Assembly: GCA_026874595.1 (NCBI GenBank)
Contig: CM049314.1
Location: 2,131,318 to 2,195,317, forward strand
Direction: 5' to 3'
Origin: Sipunculus nudus
Taxonomy: Eukaryota > Annelida > Sipuncula > Golfingiida > Sipunculidae
DNA length: 64,000 nucleotides
Each line of letters starts with the position of its first letter. The first letter of the stretch is position 1. The notes beneath the pieces are model-generated. The model was not told the origin of the DNA. It searched no databases and saw only the letters and a program-made list of their open reading frames with translations. Below, piece after piece: positions 36,830 to 47,803 of the stretch. Both the position numbers and the translations under genes were made by a program.

Positions 36830-38640
36830 CAAAACTATCCCAAGATTAGAGTCTTGTTACGAGGAATCTTATATATTCACAATTGACTCGGTTAACAGTA
36901 AAGACACTAGATTGTACCAATAATTATTGAAAGTGATAGAGTGAATATTAAGCTTGATACTGGTGCAAATATCACAACAATGTCACCGACTGGCTGAGTA
37001 ACAAGCCCGAGGGACAGTTAACAAATCTGAGGATAACGCCCTACCCAGGAAGTGAAATACCAGGGTCAGGGAATTGTAACGTCAAGGTCACGCACAGTGG
37101 CACAATCAATAACACAAACTTTGTTATATCTCATATTAGCGTTCAACCGATTCTTGGAGTACAGGAGTGTGAGCGGCATGGTGTCATAAAACATACATGG
37201 AAAGTAATTTCAGAGAGCAACCCGCAACAAAGTGCAGCAACTGACTAAAGTGCCACTCATGATGACTCAGCAAATTTGTGGTCCCGAACAATAACCAGGT
37301 TTCCTGATGTTTTTTAGGGCCTACGTTGCATATATTGTACAAACAAATACAGATTGGTCCAAATGGTCAACCAGTCATAGACGCTTGTCGCAAAACAAGG
37401 CTTGCCCTCCATTGAGAAAGTCGAGGCAGAAGTTATGTGGATGGAGAAAGCTGGAGTCATAACTAAAGTAACTGAGCCGACACAATGGGTAAGCGCACTT
37501 GTAGTCATGAGAAAGAAAAATATGTGGATCGAGACTTAGTGGACCGTAAGAACTAAAATAGATCCATAAAGCGAGAACACTAAAAAATGTCTACCCGGGA
37601 GGAAATTATAGCTAAGTTTGCCAACAAGAATCACTTTACGAAACTGGACGCCAAACAGTGCCACGTCGCGACACCATTTGGGCGGTACAAATCTGGCCAG
37701 CATCTGAAGGTTTCCCCAGAGTCGCACATGAGTTGCTCGATGATTTACCAAATGTCGATACAAGCATGGACGACATTATAATCTCCGGCCGTACACAGGC
37801 CGAGCATGACAACTAAAGCGATGACCAAGAGAGAGATGCAATAAAAAACATAAAAAGGAGGCACTAGCGACCGCATATACCTGTGAGCGCTTTGACCAAT
37901 ACATTTACATACAAGATCACAGAAAACATTCCAGATCACAGAAAACATTTCAGATCAAGAGTCCACAAGCCTCCCGTGGCTATTTTTACCAATGCATTGA
38001 ATAATTAAAGAAACTACCCGGAAGTAGCATCTTTGTACAGTACTAGCAGTTATCAAGTTACAACTGCACTAAAGAAGATACTCTCAAGGCCTGGGGTGCC
38101 ACTCGTCGTCTTTAGTGATAACGGCACTTGTATGTGCTACTTGAATGTCAAGTTTGCCAGATTCCATGAAGAAACGAATTTCAAGTATGAGACCTCAAGT
38201 CCACACGACCCAGCATCTTATGGGCTAGCAGAAAGGGTCATCAAATTCGTCAATACATACTAGAAAAAGCCAGCCGTGAGGATCCCTCGTGGTTCTTACG
38301 ACATATCGTAGCACTTCCCTTGAATCGGGCTACTTCGCCTAGCCAGCTGCTCATAAACCGTTCCATTCGCACCAACCCACCTGATGGACGACGATTTAGG
38401 GAACCTTCGACCATGTAGTGTTACGTCATAAACATGCGTCCAAACAAAATCTTCAGAAATGGAAAGAAAGCGCCCATTAAAACGGCTGGTCCCAGCCGCA
38501 TTCCCCTTAAACAGGGAAGGGAGAAGTGATGACAGGAGTGAACACTAGATCATACGTGGTTAGTTTTGAGAAAACATATAGTGAAAACAGCAGAACTGCC
38601 GCCTTCAACATACACCCTGTGGGACTGTGAACCAATAGAT
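36830..38640 (+). pseudogene. Ty3/gypsy pol remnant with large internal deletions
   Basis: Fragments appear in the usual pol order but in shifting frames: retropepsin KLDTGANITTMS near 36951; a protease end near 37140; reverse transcriptase (FPDVF near 37299, AGVITKVTEPTQWVSALVV near 37450, STREEIIAKF near 37587, MDDIIISGRTQAEHD near 37765); a shred of RNase H (TAYTCERF near 37870); and integrase with VFSDNG near 38108. Much of RT, RNase H and the N-terminal integrase finger is missing. Stops and frameshifts are frequent. No flanking LTR pair was found. Not functional. Confidence 0.75.
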
Positions 38641-39536
38641 GTAACACTGTCAGGACGTCAGTCATAGAACTAACTACGTCACAAGCAGCTGTTGCCCTGC
38701 AGCAGAAACCTCATGATATTACCTGCACTTAAAAATAAATCATTACCCTGTTAAAGTTACTCTTATAAATTTGAAATTTCTCTCCTTCCTCCTTCTCCGT
38801 GTCTTTTTAAGCGAAATTTGGGTGTAACAAGCATACAGTGACAAATTTACATATTCTATGAAATAATGAGAATGAACATCACTCGTTTACCCACATATCA
38901 CATTTTTTGTAGCATTTCACTGTTTATCTATGACTTCACAATATCACAAACTTTACACTCATACATATTCTCATATTAGCTACCAAAACTATATTATTTT
39001 GTTTGAGAAGAGATTCACAATTTATAGGGTTTGACAGATGATAACTATAAAATTTATATAAGACAATTTAGAATGTTGAACATTATTTCTTTTAAATCAC
39101 AATTATGTTGACCATTATTTCTTTTTAACCGTATTTGACACAGAAAGCACGAATGATATTAAGCAGATAGGGTAGCTAGCATGCATGCAACATTCAATAA
39201 AGGATAAGTTTTAGCTAGCTTTCTTTTAAATGACATCATTTTTATGGAGTTTCTCATAATTTTATTTATGATACACAAAATTAGCGAATATATCTTGTTA
39301 GAAAAATTGAGTGTACTGGTTTATAGTGTTTCTTTGCGATGTGCGGCTTGTTAACAAAGGTGTTTTAAAACATGAACCGACATTATACGCTCACCCGATT
39401 ACATACTCCTAATTCCTAAAGTAATCACGTGTCATGTCATTTCAATGCCGAGAAAAGCTCAACTGTTACACTTATCTATCGCCAGGTATAGCCAACAATA
39501 ATCAAATGTATAGTCAACAGTTTTAAAGTGGTGTCA
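38641..39536. other. Non-genic DNA
   Basis: AT-rich, without a supported gene. The boundary between the gypsy remnant and this stretch is unclear. A palindromic GCTAGCATGCATGC stretch lies near 39176. Confidence 0.4.
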
Positions 39537-39880
39537 CGATATGTTGTCCCACCTTTTACTTCAACACTGTTTACCTGAACAACAGAATGAATTCAGCAGG
39601 TTGTGTTGCGCGGAGAAAAAAGACACATTCTGAAAACTGGCGATACTCCATCACACGACGCTATAAAGGTGGTGTCTCCTTTGGCCAAGCCTCGGCGAAA
39701 TGGTTCCCCTACTATTTGATGCGTGTGAATCCCAATTACACACTGGGGCTATTAGAGTGGACAAAAGTAGATTGTAGGAAGATGCTTTCAGGGGTAATAC
39801 TTCTGTGTAATGAACCGAATTATATATTTGTAGAAATGCCAGGAACCCTGACTGTCGCAATAAAACCTGTAAGGCCATGA
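39537..39880 (+). pseudogene. Receptor copy C, fragment
   Basis: The segment starts TCACGATATGTTGTCCCA, matching 28694 in copy A and 47972 in copy B, and runs through the end of the N-terminal domain into the first part of the Frizzled domain (VDCRKMLSGVILLCN, then VEMPGTL). Compared with A it has an internal deletion of over 100 bases and frame changes. Homology stops near 39855, just after the position where A carries the LTR insert; no CCP or TIR follows. It is the shortest and most diverged copy, so the family has at least three members here. Confidence 0.75.
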
Positions 39881-41664
39881 TTATAGAGATTCGAACACCT
39901 GAGGTTCGTTGTTATCTTCATGTCGAGGTCCGTTGAGATGTGTCAAATACACAGACAACCTTAAATAAGATCTTATAATCTGCTAATCTGAGTAATCTCT
40001 GTATGTAAGTTACCCGGCCATATCTCAGATTTTCTTATTTTGATATTTCTTAAACTGTGACTGCCATCTGACAATAAAACATTAAGTCACGTGTAAAAAT
40101 GTATCATATACACATACATGGTACATACGTGAACATGGTACCCTCTGAGCTGTCTTATACTCACACACAATTCTCTTTGACAGAAAGATCTACTTGCCCT
40201 TTCTTATTTGGAATCTCCTGAATAATGGGTCACTGACATTCTGCTGACATCATTAATAAACAGCTCGTATGCATGCCTGTCAATTTTAGCTCCAACACTG
40301 TCAAGTGAACAGAAGTAAGTTAGACTTAATCATGTCATAGTTCTCTGATAGGTCAACTTTTACATCCTACCAGTATATTGAATTTATAACAGGATTTTGA
40401 ATATAACCAATGGTCTGACCGTGTTTTGATTTGCCGGAAACAATACTTTAATCTGTTCAAGCATTTTGATGCCTGGAGTTCAGCCACGTCTTTTTCGTGA
40501 AGGCATTTATCACATTATCAGCATATCAAGGGGAGGGGTCCAGGGGGTCCGGACCCCTCCACCTATCAGCCGTCGTAATCCATTTTTAGGGTTTCAGTTC
40601 AATTTTCGAGGCATGACCCCCCCCCCCTTTCCGGTCCTTGGGACTTTTTTTTAGGCTTTGTCATTAGTCCTACGGGGTTGGACACCTCAATTCTCTAAAT
40701 CCTTAATCTGTCCATGTAATTATACAATTCCATACAATTTCTCTTTCATTTAGGTTGATATGTATAATCGTATCAGTAAAGTGAACTCTTTATGAAAAAT
40801 GAGGAAAATTTAATTGCAGTCGCTGCAATTAAATTAACTAACGCCGCTGCATGTGATGTTTACAAAGGTCTCTAGATTCCATGCTATTTCACATGTAAAG
40901 GTAAGGTTTGACCTGTAAATCGGACTTCAGTTTCTCTCAAGATCGCGACTTCAATTCAATTTAAAACATTGTTTATATTGGAAAGATGGATCTTGAGTTA
41001 CGAATCAAATGCAATTTATATTACTTGGTTCATGGACACTCACTAATAGTGTCTGGAATGGCCTGTAGACAGCTGCCATTTGGTGCAACATTAATTTCCT
41101 GGGATTTTACCATAATCTCGATGTCTATGAGAAACACGTCCTGTTATTAGAACCGTGACTTTTTTTTTCTGAAATACAGACATTGTTATATTATTATCTG
41201 GATTTTATTCAGACGGACATTTGAAGTTTTCTCACACGTATATAGTGCCGATTCCTGACACTATGTTAATAATACACTTATTATTTCTCTCAGTAATTGT
41301 GCGCACCTTTCCTGGAGCTGGCACCATAATTATTCCAGTATCACATCCATCGAAGCGGTTTTTTCATCAGACTGAACATCAGTCCTATCACGGTGCATTA
41401 TTATCTATGTCGCACATAAAAGGTCACAGCAAATATTGTGAGAGCGTTAAATAGCGTTAAGAAGCAAATTTAATCTACTGCAAAAAATCAGCCTTTTTGT
41501 TGGCTTCAATAAGGTTCTGCGGGTCTTCTTCCATTAGTGCTTATCTTACGCCGCTACTATATGAAAATGTTAAACCCTCTCCGTCAGCAGGGGAGGCTAT
41601 TAAGGAGCAAAATTTGATGAGAGGCTTCTTTTGTCCCTTACCAAAGTGCAAAACTATCTAGTTT
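39881..41664. other. Block B upstream sequence, no gene
   Basis: From about 40130 this matches block A (20930-21273, then 25452-26416). It is shown as an empty site for the element at 21274-25451: ATAACAGGATTTTG runs into AATATAACCAATGG. No coding region was found. Confidence 0.6.
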
Positions 41665-42050
41665 TTTTTTTTGGCCTCCGCCACTAGTTTTGTGTGTTTG
41701 TTCACGCAGTCATGAACGGAATCACATATGCATGACAGTTTCAGGGCAAATCAGAGAATTTGCCATTCGAATGGGCCTTCGAATAGATTTTTGTGTGAAT
41801 CCGGATCATGATCCGGATCCAGGAAAGACGTCATGAAAAAATTTAAGATGTGCAGTCAAATATACACGATTGAACATGGGAATATGGGCGAAATTTGTGA
41901 ATACTAACACTAGTTTTTTTTTTATTTAGTTATTTATTTTTCGGGGGGGGGGGGCTTCTGTACAAATAATCATGGGAATATGAGGTCAATAAGTGAATGA
42001 CAAAACGAGTTGCGGAGTATCCATCATTAAGGATCACCCCTAAGGCGGAG

Positions 42051-42055
42051 GCCTG
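42051..42055. repeat. Target-site duplication GCCTG, left
   Basis: GCCTG precedes the 5' LTR and recurs at 46633-46637 after the 3' LTR, a 5-bp duplication as expected for Ty3/gypsy. Confidence 0.9.
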
Positions 42056-42263
42056 TGTGGTATGGTCGAGATGTCGCCACTTTACTTAGTCTTTACGGTA
42101 ATGTTTAACGGAACTTTACGGTAACAGCATTGCATCATGGGTAGACATATTCCTGAAAGTGATCGCCATCTTGTTGAACGGTGTTCGCCCGACAATGTAT
42201 GTTCAGCGTGTAATAAATGTCTAGAGTGTTGTTGACATTTGTCTTCTTGTCACGAACTCTACA
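42056..42263 (+). repeat. 5' LTR of the gypsy element
   Basis: It begins TGTGGTATGGTCGAGATGTC and ends CACGAACTCTACA. It carries an AATAAA in GTGTAATAAATG near 42209. Confidence 0.9.
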
Positions 42264-42264
42264 T

Positions 42265-42280
42265 AGTGTCAGAAGTTGGA
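42265..42280 (+). promoter_or_regulatory. Primer-binding site, tRNA-Leu-like
   Basis: AGTGTCAGAAGTTGG just after the 5' LTR resembles the complement of a leucine tRNA 3' end (TGGTGTCAGAAGTGGG as I recall), with a few mismatches. Confidence 0.6.
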
Positions 42281-42367
42281 TACCGTTTCCAGATACCGTC
42301 ACCCCCGCCATTTGACTTCAGTCAGCGGATTGGCCCACATGGAGCCGTCGCTTTGTACGATTTCGCA

Positions 42368-43080
42368 TGGCGAGCGGACTTACAGAAAAACCTGAGGAAG
42401 AACAGGTAAATGTTTTATTGTACACCTTGGGGGAAAAGGCCGACAATATCCTTAATACTACTTCACTGTCTACTGCAGATAGGAAAAGGTATAAGAAAGT
42501 GTTTGATTAATTTGCCCAGTACTTTGTGGCCCGCCGTAATGTAATATTCGAGCGAGCGAAGTTTAACAAGCGCAGTCAGTTACCAGATGAGGGCGTGGAC
42601 AATTTTATCACTGCTTTATATCGCTTGTCAGAACATTGTGGGTATGGCCCGCTAAAAAGACCAAATGATTAGAGATAATCTCGTGATCGGACTCAGAGAT
42701 GCTAAATTATCAGAGAGGCTGCAACTTGACCCAGATTTGACACTTGAAAAAGCTGTCACTCAGGCTAGACAGAGTGAAGTAGTTAGAAAGCAACAGTTAG
42801 ACAGCCACTCAGTTCAAACTCTCTAGATGTTGATGCAGTGCATTCTAATAAAAAGAAATCTCAGTTTGTTCCCAGGCATCACTATAAGTCCAAACCACAA
42901 GTGTTTAGTCAGAGATAAAACACTTCAAGCCAGCCATCACAGGTCAGTAAACAGAATTAATGTGGTAGGTCTGGTTTTAAGCCGTCACATCCTACGGTGC
43001 ATTGCCCAGCAAAGGACGCGGTATGCAAGAGATGTTCAGGTCGTGGTCACTCTGCACGTGTTTGTAGGACTAAGAGAGTA
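42368..43080 (+). pseudogene. Gypsy gag: capsid and zinc knuckle
   Basis: Capsid-type sequence starts near an ATG at 42368: EEQVNVLLYTLGEKADNIL, then FVARRNVIFERAKFNKRSQ, VDNFITALYRLSEHCGYG, IRDNLVIGLRDAKLSERLQL and LTLEKAVTQARQSE. A TAA interrupts it near 42507 and a frameshift lies near 42657. Another disruption precedes the nucleocapsid. The zinc knuckle at about 43027-43068 has C-x2-C-x4-H-x4-C (CKRCSGRGHSARVC), and a partial upstream finger is visible. Packages the element's RNA in intact relatives; here non-functional. Confidence 0.8.
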
Positions 43081-43608
43081 AATGAGATTGAATCACAAGA
43101 AATACCACAGATACAGAAAGATTCATTTCTAGGTTTAATAACTGGTAATCAGAAACAATCAGATTGGACTGTCACAGTATCAGTTGGTTCCACAGAAACA
43201 CCAGTTGACTTTAAAATTGATACAGGGGCTGACGTCACGGTGATACCAGAGTCAATGTACAGTACAGACACATTTGGCCAGCTCTCCCCACCTGACAGAG
43301 TGTTATATGGGCCAGGTGACATAACATTGCCTGTTAAAGTAAAGGTTTCATTACAGCTCATAGTTGAGAGAGCTAGTACAGTACAAGATGTGTGTGTACT
43401 CAAAGGACCAGGAAGTGCTTTGCTTGGTAGGCCAGCTATTCAGGACTACGCTATTCTAGCCAGAATTGAGAGTACAACTTCTAATAAGCAGTACCAGCAA
43501 ACGTTCCCAGAACTTTTTACAGGTCTAGGCGAAGTGGAAGAAGAGTACAAGATTGAACTCATTCCTGATGCAAAACCTTATGTTCTCAATGCCCCTAGAA
43601 GATTTCAA
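43081..43608 (+). pseudogene. Gypsy pol: protease and start of RT
   Basis: In the same open frame as the zinc knuckle. The retropepsin active site is DTGA at about 43219 (KIDTGADVTVIPESM). The protease ends with GPGSALLGRPAIQDYAI. The spacer FPELFTGLGEVEEEYKI leads into the reverse transcriptase (PYVLNAPRRF), and the frame breaks near 43608. Confidence 0.8.
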
Positions 43609-44345
43609 GGCAGAGCTAGAGAGAATGGAACAAATAAATGTCATAGCTCCTGTTATTTAGGCTACAGATTGGTGTTCACCAATGGTCATTGCTCCGAAGC
43701 CGAATGGTGATTTAAGAATTTTCGCAGATCTGACAAAACTCAATGCTAGCGTCATATGTGAACGATACAAGTTGCCTACTGTAGAACAATCACTAGCTAA
43801 GCTTGCTGGGGATAAGATATTTACCAAACTGGAGGCTAACTCAGGATTTTTTGCAACTTAAATCAGATCATGAATTTGGGCGTTTTCACTATCTACGTTT
43901 GCCTTATGGGACTTCATCAACTCCTGAGCACATCACAAAGAGAGTCATTGAAACCCTTGATGGACTGGAAGGGGTAGTTTGTCTTGTTGACGATATAGTT
44001 GTCCACGGAACAACACAAGCTCAATATGACCGTCGTCTTGAAGCCGTACATGCAAGACCGCAAGAGTGCCATGTGACGTTGAATATTCAGAAATGCAAGT
44101 TCCCTCAGGAACGCATTACATTTCTTGGCCATAGATCCAGATCCACAGAAAATCCAAGTTATTATGGACATGGCAGCGCCAGAGAATGTCGCAGAACTTA
44201 GGAGATTCCTTGGAATGGTCAATTCCCAGGGCAAATTCCTACCAGATCTTGCCACTATTACAAAAACCTCTAAGAGACCTCCTTAGTCCAAAACAAATTG
44301 GATCTGGGCCAGTGAACAGGAACGTGGTTTTCTTGAAATCAAGAA
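43609..44345 (+). pseudogene. Gypsy pol: reverse transcriptase
   Basis: RT motifs occur in more than one frame: NGDLRIFADLTKLNASV and LPTVEQSLAKLAGDKIFTKL near 43705-43845, then FHYLRLPYGTSSTPEHI and the catalytic LVDDIVVHGTT near 43985, then KCKFPQERITFLGH near 44095 and ELRRFLGMVN near 44200. The usual aromatic or Met before V/MDD is replaced by Leu-Val. An in-frame TAG occurs near 43660, with at least three frame changes. Inactive. Confidence 0.8.
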
Positions 44346-44910
44346 ATTGCTCACATCGTCATCAATTCATGCCTTTTATAACCCCAAGAGAGAGACCACA
44401 GTGGCTGCCGATGCATCGTCATATGGGATTGGAGCAGAGCCGCGTCAGAAACAGCCAGACGGACGTTTCAAAGCTGTCGCGTTTGCATCTCGCGCTTTAA
44501 CAAATACAGAATGTCAATACGCACATATTGAGGAAGAGGCTCCTGCGATCACATGGGCATGTGAAAGATTCAATGACTACCTGTTTGGCATGGACTTCCA
44601 TATTGAAACGGACCATAAGCCATTGGTAACATTGTTTAGCACCAAAGACTTGGATGATATGCCATCGCGCATACAACGGTTCAAGCTCAGATTGATGCGT
44701 TGCAGGTTTACTATAGCTCATGTGCCCGGAAAAGATCTCAACACAGCAGATGCCTTGTCACGGAATCCCGTCGTGCAAGATAACATGGATGATAATCTAG
44801 CAAGAAATACTAGCATATATGTCGGAATGATTGTAGACAACTTACCCGCAACAGACCAGAGATTGCAAGAAATTAAAGCAGCGCAAAACGCAGATGAAAT
44901 ATGCAAATAG
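44346..44910 (+). pseudogene. Gypsy pol: RNase H
   Basis: About 187 codons are open. The expected acidic positions are visible: D in AADASSYGIGA, E in EEEAPAITWACERF, D in ETDHKPL, and D in NTADALSR. This is the best preserved domain of the element. The frame ends at a TAG at 44908. Confidence 0.85.
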
Positions 44911-45715
44911 CTCAAAGCCTACTGCGATGAAGGACGGCCACTCAAACACAAATTACCAAGCGCACTGAACAGTTATTGGCAATATCAGAATGAATTCTCC
45001 GTAGTGGATGGACTCCTGTTGAAAGGGACTCGAATTGTAATTCCCTCTGCCATGAGGTTGGAGATATTAGACAAACTTCACGAAGGTCACCTGGGCATTA
45101 CGTAATGTCGGGAAAGAGTCCTGCAGAGTGTATGGTGGCCGGGACTATGCAAACAGTTCCACGATATGGTCTTTACATGTCGCAGATGTTCCAGAGAACG
45201 CGTCAGCCGACCAGAACCATTGATCTCAAGCAAATTCCCAGAAAGGACATGGCAAGAAGTCGCTACAGATTTATTTGAACTTAAATGACAACAATACATC
45301 ATTGCCGTCGACTACTATTCGAGATACTTCGAAATCGCAAAATTGTCACGGACTACTGCGCAAGTCGTGATTGAGAAGCTGAAGCAGTTCTTCGCAGCAC
45401 ATGGTAGCCCTGAGATCTAGTGCCCCGATAATGGACCACAATACTCGTGTGGCGAGTTTGCCAACTTTGCACAACAGTGGAAATTCACACATAGTACTTG
45501 TAGCCCGCGACATCCGCAAAGCAATGGGGAAGTCGAACGCGCTGTGAAAACAGCAAAGTCAATCCTCAAAAAGTCGAACGATCCTTGGATCGGAATCCAG
45601 GCGTATCGGGCAACACCCCTTGCTAATGGCTATACGCCAACTCAGCTCTTGTCCAGTAGACAAATCCGCACAACCGTTCCGATGTTACCATCACAGCTCG
45701 CAGTCGATTGTTAAC
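44911..45715 (+). pseudogene. Gypsy pol: integrase
   Basis: An HHCC finger is visible (HEGHLG near 45080; CRRCSRE near 45181). The catalytic triad is recognisable: D in VATDLFEL near 45258, D in PDNGPQ near 45424, E in GEVERAV near 45529. In-frame stops occur at about 45103 (TAA), 45286 (TGA) and 45418 (TAG), and the frame ends near 45713. It would insert the cDNA in an intact relative. Confidence 0.85.
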
Positions 45716-46410
45716 CCAGAGGTTCTTCATCAAAAGGTAACCGACTATCGCAAAAAGTAGGAGACCAATTATAATCGACGCCACAGAGCAAAATTACTTC
45801 CTGAACTTGAATCGGGTGACACTGTTTGGATCCATGGTTCTGGGACATGTGTTGTGAGACAGAGTGCTGATACTCCACGTTCATATATCGTAAGCAGTGA
45901 GAATGGAGATTTGCGTCGCAAATTGACGAGGATGGTTCAGGAAGATGAAACCGTCACAGAGCCAGATATCGATCAGAGTGTTGAATTAACCGAGACCACT
46001 GTTACTACACCAGACTGTTCGGATATCCGTGCTCCAAGAAACTGTAAACCACCAGTGTATTTGAAGGACTATGTGATATATAAGTGATTACAAGTTTAGA
46101 TAGGAACTGGTGAATAGCTTATAGGGCAGAATAATCCCTGGGCCACCAGTTGGGAGGCAGGGTAGAATAAGTCGCACTTCACGTTCACATTTCGACGTTA
46201 ATATTTCGGTGTAATCAGTATTACATAATTTCGCCTGAAAGGTGTTACCTCTGCATATCAAACTATTATGTTATTTATACACATCTGTAGAGAATCTTTA
46301 TCATCGAATCTTCAACAAATGAGTGACTAGTATTTCTGTTACAAGGACTCATTATGGCTATCGCTTATTTTAATATTTAAAATGTCTTAAGAGACAGTAG
46401 ATGACATCTT
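45716..46410 (+). other. Gypsy integrase tail and untranslated 3' region
   Basis: The tail of pol continues in shifted frames (SGDTVWIHGS-like near 45809, then a frame open from 45854 to 46087). The rest is non-coding up to the polypurine tract. No envelope-like gene or membrane segment was seen. Confidence 0.6.
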
Positions 46411-46421
46411 AAGAGGGGAGA
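46411..46421 (+). promoter_or_regulatory. Polypurine tract of the gypsy element
   Basis: AAGAGGGGAGA ends exactly where the 3' LTR begins (TGTGGTATGG). Confidence 0.8.
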
Positions 46422-46632
46422 TGTGGTATGGTCGAGATGTCGCCTCTTTACTAAGTCTTTACGGTAATGTTTAACAGTAATTTACTGTAACCGCATAGCA
46501 TCATGGGTAGACATGGGTAGACAAAGTGATCGCTATCTTGTTTAGCGATGTTCGCGCAACATTGTATGATCAGCGTGTAATAAATAAGTCTGGAGTGTTG
46601 TTGAAATTTGTCTTCTTGTCACGAACTCTACA
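46422..46632 (+). repeat. 3' LTR of the gypsy element
   Basis: It shares start, end and most sequence with the 5' LTR, with a short duplicated CATGGGTAGA and many substitutions. It is followed by GCCTG (46633-46637). Confidence 0.9.
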
Positions 46633-46916
46633 GCCTGCATTCCAGAGAATGCATATTTCTAGTTTTTAGTTTGTATCCATACTTTTTTCTTTTTTATCTC
46701 AATGTTCCCACCAGATCTTCAATAGAATAGAATTTTATCCAATAAAATTGGGTTGTAACGAGGTTTTACTCCATTAACGATATAGATTTCGTTGGTGTCG
46801 TTAAAATAATAATAATCACGGTATTTGGTTGAAAATTAAATACAGTATTCCCATGAGCAAGTGGATACGGAAAGGATCACACAGCTCTACAAATGGTACA
46901 AACACACACACATCTT

Positions 46917-46966
46917 GGTCGGTGCACATATTAAGGGTTCGTGCTTATATATATATATATAAAATA

Positions 46967-47032
<66 letters not shown>

Positions 47033-47210
47033 ACGGGGTGCACATAAAAGCGGACGGAACTGTCTCGCTAGTGAAGCTTGCTTTTCTAGCGAAGCTGTTG
47101 GTACGCCGGACTTGTGCGCCACCGACATGGGTTCGAATCCCGGGATCGGCCCAGAATTATATATATATATATATATATATAGGCACGAACCCTTAATATG
47201 TGCATCGACC
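46917..47210. repeat. Inverted repeat with TA tracts and a tRNA-like core
   Basis: The left arm (GGTCGGTGCACATA, TTAAGGGTTCGTGC) and the right arm (GCACGAACCCTTAA, TATGTGCATCGACC) form an almost perfect inverted repeat of about 30 bp, extended by TA tracts. The core at 47031-47157 has a B-box-like GGGTTCGAATCCC near 47129 and a repeated CTCGCTAGTGAAGCTTGC / CTAGCGAAGC element. Confidence 0.75.
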
Positions 47211-47259
47211 TAGATATATGTGTTGTGAGAGAATAAACATGTTCTGGAATCGCACACGG

Positions 47260-47803
47260 GCCCAGGACTACGAACGAGACATGAAGCCCCTCCAGATTAG
47301 CATCATATCGGAACCGTGGCTATCACCTGTAGTTTGTCGTTATCTTAATTACGTCAGTGCCATTGTTAGGTGGACTTTAACCCCCTGCACATGATGGTGC
47401 CTACCAGGAAGGGAATTTAATGATATTTCAAATGGGCCTGACGTCTTATTGAGCCCGTAAACTAGAGATTTACGATCACGAGATACAACCAGGAAGTTAA
47501 GCTTGAGTACACCCCTATAAGCAGTACCTTTGGAATGGGAAATAATATTCTGTGCCATGCGCCTGTGATAGGCTGAGTAACTTTAGTAAATGTTGATCAT
47601 TTTGGTGGCCCAGCACGATCAAAATATACCGCAACAACACGAACATGACGAATAATCAGGTTAAACACCTCGTTTCTCGGACGAATATGAGCAAACAATT
47701 GATTACTAAGTGTTCTCGTATCAAGATAAACCAAAGTGGTCTCGAATAAGAAACGTTCCGTTTATGGCACCCGGAAATAGATTTACTGAGGCATATTATA
47801 TTC
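47260..47803. promoter_or_regulatory. Upstream flank of receptor copy B
   Basis: Counterpart of 28040-28524. Conserved words include GAAGTTAAGCTTGAGTA, CCTGTGATAGGC, CCCAGCACGA, ACCGCAACAACA and TTTACTGAGGCATATTATAT just before the start. No core promoter was identified. Confidence 0.35.

Larger units (their letters stand above)
20930..36830. repeat. Segmental duplication, block A
   Basis: After subtracting inserted elements, this block matches block B (about 40130-51060) nearly in order: upstream sequence (GAGCTGTC, TCTCCTGAATA, GATAGGTCA), then AACCAATGGTCT, then TTTAAAACATTGTTT and CATAATCTCGA, then GAAGTTAAGCTTGAGTA, then the receptor copy, then the gag remnant. One small part is in a different order: a GAAAATGTTA segment near 26375 matches 41560, before its neighbours in B. 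Identity looks moderate, with many indels. Insertions unique to A lie at 21274-25451, 26417-27477 and 29072-34535. Confidence 0.85.
42056..46632 (+). mobile_element. Ty3/gypsy LTR retrotransposon, degenerate
   Basis: LTRs of 208 and 211 bp (TG...CA) with a 5-bp GCCTG duplication enclose gag and pol in the order capsid, zinc knuckle, protease, reverse transcriptase, RNase H, integrase. There is no envelope-like frame. The AGTGTCAGAAGTTGG after the 5' LTR resembles a tRNA-Leu primer site, and AAGAGGGGAGA precedes the 3' LTR. LTRs differ at many positions (roughly a tenth), and the coding part has several stops and frameshifts, so it is an old inactive copy. Confidence 0.9.
41665..46660. mobile_element. 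Helitron/Helentron-like element split by a gypsy insertion
   Basis: Before the gypsy element, GGCCTCCGCC (41672-41681) and GGCGGAGGCC (about 42044-42053) form subterminal inverted repeats. After the gypsy element the tail is GCATTC-CAGA-GAATGC, a hairpin at about 46638-46653, then ATATTT and CTAGT, a typical Helitron 3' terminus. Left of the insert is only about 390 bp of non-coding sequence including CCGGATCATGATCCGG. It is non-autonomous. Left boundary uncertain. Confidence 0.55.

Noticed and set aside
42056-46632. Active gypsy element
   Set aside because: LTRs are clearly diverged, and gag, RT and integrase contain several stops and frameshifts.
46917-47210. Simple TTAA transposon
   Set aside because: Inverted-repeat matching extends outside the TTAA on both sides, which a target duplication would not give.
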